Assembly: GCA_051646185.1 (NCBI GenBank)
Contig: JBOFCS010000193.1
Span: 1 to 13,146, forward strand
Source: JBOFCS01 sp051646185
Lineage (GTDB): Bacteria; Actinomycetota; Actinomycetes; Mycobacteriales; Mycobacteriaceae
DNA: 13,146 nt
Reading direction: 5' to 3'
Position 1 is the stretch's first letter, and each line of letters starts with the position of its first letter. Positions 7,251-13,146 of this stretch are shown in pieces. Both the position numbers and the translations under genes were made by a program. Below the pieces are notes generated by a model, which made no database searches, was not told where the DNA came from, and saw only the letters and a program-made list of their open reading frames with translations.

Positions 7251-7262
7251 CTATTCGAATAG
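7251..7262. repeat. 12-bp palindrome abutting the 40-bp palindrome
   Basis: CTATTCGAATAG is a perfect palindrome sharing one base with the 40-bp palindrome. It lies on the downstream side for minus-strand transcription, 91 nt before the 51-residue ORF start. It could be an operator, or part of a compound cruciform with its neighbour. Confidence 0.45.
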
Positions 7263-7301
7263 CAAAGGGTGTGTTTGGCATATGCCAAACACACCCTTTG
7301 C
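7262..7301. terminator. Perfect 40-bp palindrome, probable hairpin terminator after the serine protease gene
   Basis: Nineteen-base arms (left arm begins GCAAAGGGTGTG) surround a TA centre, and the whole 40 bp is a perfect palindrome. It starts 11 nt after the protease stop codon on the minus strand. RNA would fold into a long GC-containing stem with a minimal loop around CATATG. No T tract follows on either strand, so if it is a terminator it is of the tail-less (I-shaped) kind reported in mycobacteria. It could instead be a protein-binding site or a mobile palindromic repeat. Confidence 0.65.
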
Positions 7302-7312
7302 GGAGCTCAAAG

Positions 7313-8023
7313 CTAGAACAGAGTGAAGCCACCACCACGGGCATTGATATCAGCTATTCCGATGTTGATATCTGCCGAAAAATCTGGTGCATGAAATGGA
7401 GGCGGGAATGGCTCGTAGCAAAACGGTGGAGGACCGTAACTAATTAAACCAACCAACCGATCACCAACGGTCAGTGGTCCACCAGAATCCCCTGGTATCG
7501 CACAGGTCTGCTCAATAATGTCGCCATCACTGTAGCCCCAAACCCAGGCACAAGTATGCCCAGTCGAACGGCCTTCTTTACATACCGGAGTTCCGAAGGG
7601 CGGCGCTGGCGATATCACGTTAATTGTAGTTCCACCAACAGTTTTGAGCGGAGCTACTTTTGCATCATCCAAGTCGATAACAGAAATATCAGAGACCTGA
7701 CTTACATACACAAACTTGCCGATAGCGCCAGCTTCTGGCCAAAATTCAGAGACTACTCGGTCACCTACATGTGCACAATGGCCTGCCGTTAAACCAATCA
7801 ATGAACCTGCGTTGTTATAGCCAACAGCGGTCAGTGAACAGGCGGCAAAACGGCTAGGGTCGGCAGTACTTAAATCTGGATTGCTACCACTGAAGTCTGG
7901 CAAAAGAATGCCTGATCCACCTCCAAGAAACACCTCAGGTTCAGCAGGAGCAGCCTGGGAAACCGAAGTAGCACCAGCAAACGCCAGCACAAAAGCAGCA
8001 ACAACTAGAAAACGTCTGTACAC
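7313..8023 (-). CDS. Secreted chymotrypsin-like serine protease (S1 fold)
   Basis: A 236-residue exported protease. A Sec signal peptide (MYRRFLVVAAFVLAFAG core) ends near SQA at residue 24, before APAEP. The catalytic triad is visible: His82 in TAGHC, Asp112 in SDISVIDL and Ser180 in GDSGGP. Six mature cysteines (62, 83, 148, 158, 174, 202) suggest the His-loop disulfide 62-83 and two more. A Pro/Phe-rich insert, PPPFCYEPFPPPF, lies near residues 198-210. There is no long propeptide: only about 40 residues separate the signal peptide from the protease core. GTG at 8023 is preferred over ATG at 8071 because AGGGAG (8028-8033) precedes it by 4 nt and the signal peptide then starts correctly. 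It follows the S33 hydrolase after a 91-nt gap, possibly with its own promoter, and is followed 11 nt later by a 40-bp palindrome. The substrate is unknown. Confidence 0.9.
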   Translation of the reverse strand: MYRRFLVVAAFVLAFAGATSVSQAAPAEPEVFLGGGSGILLPDFSGSNPDLSTADPSRFAACSLTAVGYNNAGSLIGLTAGHCAHVGDRVVSEFWPEAGAIGKFVYVSQVSDISVIDLDDAKVAPLKTVGGTTINVISPAPPFGTPVCKEGRSTGHTCAWVWGYSDGDIIEQTCAIPGDSGGPLTVGDRLVGLISYGPPPFCYEPFPPPFHAPDFSADINIGIADINARGGGFTLF

Positions 8024-8042
8024 GTTTCTCCCTGTGATCGAA

Positions 8043-8048
8043 GTTATA
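8043..8048 (-). promoter_or_regulatory. Candidate -10 element for the secreted serine protease gene
   Basis: TATAAC on the minus strand, one mismatch from TATAAT, 19 nt upstream of the GTG at 8023. Transcription starting 6-8 nt downstream would give a short leader containing AGGGAG and would exclude the in-frame ATG at 8071. No good -35 hexamer is visible, which is common in actinobacterial promoters. Confidence 0.4.
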
Positions 8049-8114
8049 CGGGAACATACTGACAGTAGCATCTGGCAAGCAAAAAAGGCGAACAGTAGGG
8101 AGCTAGTTGCTGAG

Positions 8115-9578
8115 TTAGCAGATAAGTCCCTGGACAGGTGAAGTAAGGTCAGTGAAATAGCTATTTACAGCGTTATCAACGCAAGCAACCCCAGACAAAG
8201 CTACGGTGTGCTGTTTACCTTCGAAAGTGATAAGAGAAGCGCCTAGCTGGGCAGCCAAACTTACCCCAGCTGCATAAGGGGTTGCAGGGTCACCTGTCGT
8301 AGAGATAACAACCACCTTAGGTAGGCCGACGGCACTGGGGGTATGCGGGTAGCTTGTGGGAACAGTGGGCCACAAATCGCAGACAAAAGTCCCATCCACA
8401 CAAGAAATTGCAACAAAGGCATCCTGGGCATTGCTATAACGGCCCGATGAATCTCGTTCATAATAAAGGTCAGCCAGCTGCATCAACCCAAGACCATCAC
8501 CTGTACCTAACCGATACAGTCCGTCAGTTAGTCGCGGCCATGCCATCTGTGAGTACAACGCGGCATTAATACCCATACGGGCATCGTTAATACTGAGCAC
8601 TCGCCCGTCGCTTAGCGGTAACGGATTGTCCGCTAACGGGATCAGCAAATCATTGAGTCGAATAGCCGCTGACTGTATATCGGCACCCAATGGACACGAA
8701 GGGCGATTCACACAATCGGTAACGTATGATTTCAGCGCTTGCTCAAAGGCAACTTCTTGCTTGGCGGTGCGATCTTCGGCGTTTTCCTCCGGATCAAGTG
8801 CGCCATCGAAAACCATCGCACGAACATTTTCTGGGAACGCTTCAGCATAAGCTGTCCCTAATTGTGTCCCATAAGAAAAACCAAGATAGTTCAGCTGCTC
8901 CTCACCCAGAGCTGCCCTCACAATATCAAGATCACGAGCAGACTCTCGAGTACCGACAAACTGAAGAAGCTGTGGTGTTGATTTTGCTGCACACCGAGCT
9001 GAAAAATCTAATGAATATATCTGTGGAAAGTACTCACCAATCGGACCATAATCGGGCCATACTTGAGCAGCCCTCATCTGATCAAAATCTTGATCTGACC
9101 AACAATCTACAGCCGGAGTGGAGGCATTGACCCCGCGTGGGTCCAAACCCACTACGTCAAAATTCTGGGAAAGCTCAGACAACGAAGGTGCACCCAACAT
9201 ATCGGCAACAAACCGAATGCCGGATCCTCCTGGGCCTCCAGGGTTGACCACTAGGGAGCCAATCTTAGGACCGGTTGCTTTTATCCGCATGACAGCCAGC
9301 GAAACCTGGCTGGCATCTGGCAACTCATAACTCAATGGGGCACTCACACGGCCACATTCCAAACGTGGATTCGCGTAATAGATAGCGTCAAAATCCGACC
9401 GTGCAAAGGACTGACAAGGGCCCCACTGGACAGCTTGATTGTAGAACTGATCCAAACTTCCCAATATCGGCGCCGGTGGAGCAGCTTGAGCAGCATCACC
9501 TACAGCCACAGCAGAAGCCATAGCCAAACCAGAAGCAACAGCAATTCTTAATAAGTTTCCAACCCCAAATGATTTCAC
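8115..9578 (-). CDS. Secreted alpha/beta-hydrolase peptidase, S33 family with TAP-like C-terminal domain
   Basis: A 487-residue exported serine hydrolase of the S33 (proline iminopeptidase/tripeptidyl aminopeptidase) type, the family of Streptomyces Tap/SlpD and mycobacterial CaeA/Hip1. It probably trims peptides or cleaves esters outside the membrane; the substrate cannot be read from sequence. Residues 1-32 form a signal peptide ending AQA before APP. NPGGPGGSG (112-120) is the oxyanion-hole motif, GFSYG carries the nucleophile Ser235, and the TAP-like region supplies Asp430 (TTGDPATP) and His457 (GKQHTVAL), so the triad is complete. About ten cysteines suggest disulfides. I chose GTG at 9578 because it places Lys2 just before the hydrophobic core; GTG at 9620 would add an uncharacteristic hydrophobic 14-residue extension. 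Neither start has a strong ribosome-binding site. The gene sits between mshB and another secreted peptidase and is an insertion relative to the M. tuberculosis order. Confidence 0.9.
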   Translation of the reverse strand: MKSFGVGNLLRIAVASGLAMASAVAVGDAAQAAPPAPILGSLDQFYNQAVQWGPCQSFARSDFDAIYYANPRLECGRVSAPLSYELPDASQVSLAVMRIKATGPKIGSLVVNPGGPGGSGIRFVADMLGAPSLSELSQNFDVVGLDPRGVNASTPAVDCWSDQDFDQMRAAQVWPDYGPIGEYFPQIYSLDFSARCAAKSTPQLLQFVGTRESARDLDIVRAALGEEQLNYLGFSYGTQLGTAYAEAFPENVRAMVFDGALDPEENAEDRTAKQEVAFEQALKSYVTDCVNRPSCPLGADIQSAAIRLNDLLIPLADNPLPLSDGRVLSINDARMGINAALYSQMAWPRLTDGLYRLGTGDGLGLMQLADLYYERDSSGRYSNAQDAFVAISCVDGTFVCDLWPTVPTSYPHTPSAVGLPKVVVISTTGDPATPYAAGVSLAAQLGASLITFEGKQHTVALSGVACVDNAVNSYFTDLTSPVQGLIC

Positions 9579-9632
9579 AACTTGAATTGTTCCACTACCA
9601 ACAAAAAACAGTAGAGCCACCCCTATAGCCAG

Positions 9633-9649
9633 GGTAAAAAATATTTACC
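9633..9649. repeat. 17-bp AT-rich inverted repeat between mshB and the S33 hydrolase
   Basis: Arms GGTAAA and TTTACC separated by five A/T bases, in the gap between the mshB stop and the hydrolase gene. It could be an operator for the hydrolase gene or a weak mshB terminator; the T run lies inside the hairpin and not after it. A TATAGG sequence (9622-9627) immediately downstream on the minus strand could be a -10 element, but no convincing -35 is visible. Confidence 0.3.
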
Positions 9650-9678
9650 GAGTAGGAAAATCAGCTCGCTCCCAGTTT

Positions 9679-10578
9679 TTAGCAGCCAGCAAAAAGATCG
9701 GTTTCGCGCCCAGTACCATCTAAGGGTAGCCCTGGTTGCCCTACGGCTAGTATGAAGTGTTCTTCCGGCAGTAGGGGTTGAACAACTTTATTGGATAAAG
9801 CATAAAAATTTGATTCAGGCGCAATTTCCACCTGAGTACGGTGTGCCCGCAAAGCCCCAAGTTTTGATTCACAAAAATCGGAAATATTTATGGTGGTGGT
9901 GATCTGAGCATCGGGATAACAGAATAATTCTTCTTTATGCGGCATTCGCCATCCTGACGGAAGTTCATCCTCAGCAATCTGCGCCAACCCTTCCATTAGC
10001 CCAGATTGCTCAAAAACTGTCCAATAAAATTTGGGAACTTCCCACGCTGAACCCGAGCCAATGAACCCTTGGTCACCTGCAGCAGAAACGGCTAAGGACG
10101 AAATATGATGTGCCTGAATATGATCGGGGTGACCATACGTTCCACCTGGATCATAAGAGATAACCACCTGCGGGCGGATCTTACGAATGACCGTAACCAA
10201 CTCAGCCACAACAACAGAGAGCTCGGCATTAACAAAAGCGCGCGGATTTTGGGCAGCGGCAGTTCCAGCCATTCCCGAATCCCGCCAACGTCCTGCACCA
10301 CCAAGAAAAATTGGTTCTGCAGCACCCAGCTTCTTTAGCGCTTGGCTAAGTTCGGTAATGCGATAACCACCCAGCTGATCTGCCTGTTCTGCTACCAATC
10401 CCGACCAACGTTCGCCAATTACCTCACCTTGCTCGCCTAATGTGCAGGTGACCACCGTGACTTGCACCCCTTCAGCGGCATATCGTGCGATAGTGCCACC
10501 GGTAGTAATGGATTCATCATCAGGATGGGCGTGCACTAGCAGTAATCGACGTGGCTCGCATGAATGCTGATTAGTCAC
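9679..10578 (-). CDS. mshB: MshB: GlcNAc-Ins deacetylase (mycothiol biosynthesis)
   Basis: Zinc-dependent N-acetyl-1-D-myo-inositol-2-amino-2-deoxy-alpha-D-glucopyranoside deacetylase. It removes acetyl from GlcNAc-Ins to give GlcN-Ins, which MshC then joins to cysteine; the product mycothiol is the main low-molecular-weight thiol of actinobacteria. The LmbE/PIG-L fold signature AHPDDE is at residues 17-22 (His18 and Asp21 as zinc ligands, Asp20 as general base). GYRITELSQALKKLGA and GGAGRWRDSGMAGT follow, and YGHPDH near residues 148-153 supplies the third zinc ligand His153, with His150 and Tyr148 at the active site. KFYWTVFEQSGL is also typical. Length is 299 aa against about 303 in M. tuberculosis. 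I chose GTG at 10578: it gives a GTGA overlap with the lpqW stop and GAGG lies 8 nt upstream. A GTG at 10596 is possible but lacks a ribosome-binding site. It is probably co-translated with lpqW. Confidence 0.95.
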   Translation of the reverse strand: MTNQHSCEPRRLLLVHAHPDDESITTGGTIARYAAEGVQVTVVTCTLGEQGEVIGERWSGLVAEQADQLGGYRITELSQALKKLGAAEPIFLGGAGRWRDSGMAGTAAAQNPRAFVNAELSVVVAELVTVIRKIRPQVVISYDPGGTYGHPDHIQAHHISSLAVSAAGDQGFIGSGSAWEVPKFYWTVFEQSGLMEGLAQIAEDELPSGWRMPHKEELFCYPDAQITTTINISDFCESKLGALRAHRTQVEIAPESNFYALSNKVVQPLLPEEHFILAVGQPGLPLDGTGRETDLFAGC

Positions 10579-12437
10579 TGCGTCAACCTCGTCCACAAGT
10601 ACGCATTACTGAAAATACCAACAGGAGGCGCGCCTTGCAGTGAAACCTGTTGAGCACTTGGCCCAACAGCAACTACTGCACTCTCTTGTAGGATCGGCAG
10701 CACAACAGCTAGGTCCCAAATTTTCGGCTCAACATTTTTTAGTACCTCAAGTATCGGTACCGGACCTCGTACTGCTGATTCAATATCAGCATCAATTTTC
10801 TGGTCACACACACCGGTAATATTGCTTGGTACCGTTTTGCTACGTTCCAACGGTGCAGTTTCCACGGTACTAACCACAGTGGAATTACTTGATGCAGATA
10901 TTTGCGACTCAGGAGCAGAAGAAACCGCCGGGGTCAACGGCTGACCGGACCCCCCAGGCATCGTCAAGCCTAAAGCCGCACAACTAAACCGTGACGCCAA
11001 CATATTCCAGGGGTCTCCGCCCGCACTTTGCCAGCCCACAATCGCATCAATCCTGTTGCTCAACAAAGCAGTTCCGTAAAGCTCTTCAGGGTCAAGAGCT
11101 AACACAGATGCTGAAATACCAGCACTTCGTAAAAGATCTGAAGCCGTGTTAGCCACCGCAATAGAGGTGGAATCATTTTTTGCAGCTCCAATAACCAGGG
11201 ACAGAGGTTCTCCATCCTTTGTTACTTGTCCAGAAGTCCCCCGTTCGGGCTCTTGGGTAACCAGCGCACCAATGCCCTCTTTGTGCAAATATCCCGCTTG
11301 AGTCAGTAATGCCCGTGCTTGATCTTTAGTCAAGGGAGTTGGTGCAGTTGGAGAATAATTAGGATAAGAAGGAGTGAGAACCTGAGCCTTGGCCTGCACA
11401 GCTGCCCCATCACTGCCAGCCCCCACTGCAGCAAGCAAACTTGAGTCTAATAAGCCAAGTACTGCCTGCCGGACTTGAACATTGGCAAGCTTAATACTTT
11501 TTGCATTAAGCGAAAGCTGGAGAGTTCTCGGCATCAGAATACGACTAGAACGTACCTCAGGAATTGCGCTAAGTTGCGCAAAACTTGCATCTCCACCACG
11601 AACTTGTGCAACTTGAGAATCTGCCGTGCGGATAGAATCCGCCAACTGCGAAGCACTACCTGCTCTACGCAGAAGAATCTCATCAGCCGCCGCTGGAGTG
11701 CCCCAAAACCTATCATTACGCTGTAGTAGTACTTCATCCCGATCCAGATCAACTGATTTGATTCTAAATAACGCCCCGGACTCCCGCAGGGGTTCAACTA
11801 AAGCCTTAGCAAAACCACCTGCGATATCTTTAACTATATGAGAGGGCAAAAGATTGGTGAATAATTCCCGCCAAGCCGGGTAAGGAGATTTCATCGTGAC
11901 AGTAACTGTTTTACCGCCCCCGGAGGATGCCACCACCTCAGCTATATGCTGGTACCCCGCTGGATCAATCACCCCCGGCTGATGAATCATCTGCTGCCAA
12001 AGAAAATGAAAGTCCTCGGCCGCAATCGGTGCTCCATCAGTCCACTGGGCTTCGTCTCGGATCTTATATACAACAGTTTGCGGCAAGTCTGAAACTTGTT
12101 CTGCAGAAAGCAATAATGAACTGTCCATTACCCAATCAGACCCTGTTATCGATGCTGAATTTGGGACCGGCCGGAAAGCGCTTGGCAAAGTCAAAGTGGC
12201 CAAAGCTGAACTTGCAGGAGACTGATCCGATAACAAATGTGGATTAAAACCACCTCTGATTTCATCCACACTCACCACCACACGATTGGTTGCTGGAACT
12301 AATATCGGTGTGGTTTTAGGGTTATCGGTGCCCTCTACTGCAGGGGGTGGATCGGCAGTACACGCCAGACATAGCAGTGCCACCAAAAACGCAAGAACAA
12401 TCGCACGCCACCGACTAGTAAACTTTGTATCTACCAT
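10575..12437 (-). CDS. lpqW: LpqW-type lipoprotein, family 5 solute-binding fold
   Basis: A 620-residue exported protein of the family 5 extracellular solute-binding (oligopeptide-binding, SBP_bac_5) fold. The position between typA and mshB and the length match mycobacterial LpqW (Rv1166, about 635 aa). That protein does not act as a normal importer subunit but controls flux between phosphatidylinositol mannosides and lipomannan/lipoarabinomannan; the corynebacterial orthologue is tied to the mannosyltransferase MptB. The N-terminus has Lys and Arg, a hydrophobic core (AIVLAFLVALLCLA) and Cys26 as the probable lipidated residue. Its lipobox reads C-L-A-C, with Cys rather than Leu/Val at -3. 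A long Ser/Pro-rich insertion lies near residues 500-540. ATG at 12437 is preferred over the TTG just upstream because AGGG (12445-12448) sits 7 nt before it. Its TGA overlaps the mshB start. No permease or ATPase gene is adjacent, which fits a non-transport role. Confidence 0.88.
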   Translation of the reverse strand: MVDTKFTSRWRAIVLAFLVALLCLACTADPPPAVEGTDNPKTTPILVPATNRVVVSVDEIRGGFNPHLLSDQSPASSALATLTLPSAFRPVPNSASITGSDWVMDSSLLLSAEQVSDLPQTVVYKIRDEAQWTDGAPIAAEDFHFLWQQMIHQPGVIDPAGYQHIAEVVASSGGGKTVTVTMKSPYPAWRELFTNLLPSHIVKDIAGGFAKALVEPLRESGALFRIKSVDLDRDEVLLQRNDRFWGTPAAADEILLRRAGSASQLADSIRTADSQVAQVRGGDASFAQLSAIPEVRSSRILMPRTLQLSLNAKSIKLANVQVRQAVLGLLDSSLLAAVGAGSDGAAVQAKAQVLTPSYPNYSPTAPTPLTKDQARALLTQAGYLHKEGIGALVTQEPERGTSGQVTKDGEPLSLVIGAAKNDSTSIAVANTASDLLRSAGISASVLALDPEELYGTALLSNRIDAIVGWQSAGGDPWNMLASRFSCAALGLTMPGGSGQPLTPAVSSAPESQISASSNSTVVSTVETAPLERSKTVPSNITGVCDQKIDADIESAVRGPVPILEVLKNVEPKIWDLAVVLPILQESAVVAVGPSAQQVSLQGAPPVGIFSNAYLWTRLTQ

Positions 12438-12458
12438 CAAGCCACCCTACTGCTCTGT

Positions 12459-12472
12459 GCACACCGTTGTGC
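12459..12472. repeat. Short inverted repeat between typA and lpqW
   Basis: Five-base arms GCACA and TGTGC flank a 4-base loop in the 74-nt gap between typA and lpqW. On the minus strand the repeat is preceded, not followed, by a T run, so it does not look like a typA terminator. It may be a minor leader hairpin for lpqW or chance. Confidence 0.25.
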
Positions 12473-12511
12473 CAAAAACATAAGTTGGCGGTCCTCCCAC
12501 CAGCTCAGGAC

Positions 12512-13146
12512 TTATTTTGCGTCGCGAGACTTTGCTCGGGACCGCTCTCTAGCCCGCTCGTTGGCGTTAAGGTGCACTTTACGCACTCGAACCACCTCAG
12601 GGGTGACCTCAACGCACTCATCAGCAGCGCAGAACTCCATGGCCATTTCCAAGTCTAATTTCTTAGGCTTAGCCAAAGTTTCCATCACATCAGCAGAGGA
12701 TTGCCGCATATTAGTAAGTTTTTTCTCCCTGGTGACATTGATGTCTAGATCCTCCTGGCGAGGGTTAATCCCCACCACCATGCCCTCATAGGTATCTGCT
12801 CCAGGCTCAACAAAGAACGTGCCGCGGTCTGCAAGTTGAATCATGGCAAACGGGGTCACAGTGCCTGCGCGATCCGATACCAGTGAACCAGTATGGCGGG
12901 CCCGAATCTCACCAGCCCAAGGGCCGTAGCCGTCAAATACTGCATTGGCAATGCCGGTACCACGAGTTTCGGTCAGGAAATCGGTGCGGAATCCAATCAG
13001 ACCACGCGAAGGCACGATAAATTCCATCCGCACCCAACCGGCACCGTGATTGGCCATCTGCACCATTTTGCCTTTGCGGGCTGCCAACAACTGAGTGACT
13101 GCACCTAGATATTCCTCTGGGGAGTCAATGGTCAGTTCTTCAAAAG
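12512..13146 (-). CDS. typA: TypA/BipA ribosome-associated GTPase, C-terminal part (gene enters from the right edge)
   Basis: The last 210 residues of TypA (BipA), a translational GTPase of the EF-G superfamily that binds the 70S ribosome and is linked to stress and low-temperature growth. The GTPase domain lies outside the window. The visible part starts at FEELTIDSPEEYLGAVTQ, in the EF-G-like domain V, and continues through the TypA-specific C-terminal domain, with characteristic stretches WVRMEFIVPSRGLIGFRTDF, TRGTGIANAVFDGYGPW and VGINPRQEDLDINVTREKKL. It ends in a basic tail rich in Arg, Lys and Glu before a TAA stop. An internal TTG at 13088-13090 is not the start because the homology runs through it. 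typA upstream of lpqW and mshB is the order known from mycobacteria. The frame is intact. Confidence 0.96.
   Translation of the reverse strand, partial: FEELTIDSPEEYLGAVTQLLAARKGKMVQMANHGAGWVRMEFIVPSRGLIGFRTDFLTETRGTGIANAVFDGYGPWAGEIRARHTGSLVSDRAGTVTPFAMIQLADRGTFFVEPGADTYEGMVVGINPRQEDLDINVTREKKLTNMRQSSADVMETLAKPKKLDLEMAMEFCAADECVEVTPEVVRVRKVHLNANERARERSRAKSRDAK

Noticed and set aside
8023..8071. Longer form of the serine protease from ATG at 8071
   Set aside because: It has no ribosome-binding site, would put 16 residues in front of a ready-made signal peptide, and would start upstream of the likely -10 element.
10575..12437. lpqW as the binding protein of a peptide ABC transporter
   Set aside because: No permease or ATPase gene is nearby, and the typA-lpqW-mshB order matches the regulatory LpqW lineage.

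Overview
The window looks like chromosomal DNA of a member of the Mycobacteriales (the mycolic-acid actinobacteria) with unusually low GC, roughly half by eye. Three things point there. It has a mycothiol gene (mshB), an LpqW-type lipoprotein and an LGFP-repeat cell-wall protein. Its gene order typA - lpqW - mshB - small membrane protein - fbiC - fdxC - dapC is the order I recall from the Mycobacterium tuberculosis Rv1165-Rv1178 neighbourhood. An intact fbiC implies coenzyme F420 synthesis, which argues against typical Corynebacterium. I cannot name the species.

Every supported gene is on the minus strand, so the window reads right to left. (1) 13146-9679: the 3' part of typA, then lpqW and mshB, the last two coupled by a 4-nt GTGA overlap. 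(2) 9578-7313: two secreted peptidases not in the M. tuberculosis order as I recall it, an alpha/beta-hydrolase (S33, TAP-like) and a small chymotrypsin-like serine protease. A perfect 40-bp palindrome closes this block. (3) 7159-3865: an undescribed 51-residue ORF with a strong ribosome-binding site, a four-helix membrane protein in the Rv1171 position, and fbiC, the fused CofG/CofH F0 synthase. (4) 3724-2244: fdxC (7Fe ferredoxin) and dapC, 8 nt apart. (5) 2243-8: a decayed accessory module holding a 5'-truncated secreted-protein remnant, an LGFP-repeat protein broken by two frameshifts, and an apparently intact Trp-rich membrane protein.

The core genes cover mycothiol (redox buffering), F420 (redox cofactor), a low-potential ferredoxin that could feed radical-SAM chemistry, lysine/diaminopimelate synthesis for peptidoglycan, and lipoarabinomannan/PIM control. 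The accessory genes encode exported proteins. No gene-free stretch exceeds 300 bases; the longest is 7160-7312, which holds the palindrome. I saw no tRNA, rRNA, CRISPR, transposase or phage gene.

The most noteworthy items are the cluster of disrupted frames downstream of dapC (one is an exact 4-bp tandem duplication whose removal restores a canonical LGFP repeat), the 40-bp palindrome, and the 51-residue ORF ahead of the F420 gene. I found no convincing new multi-gene system.
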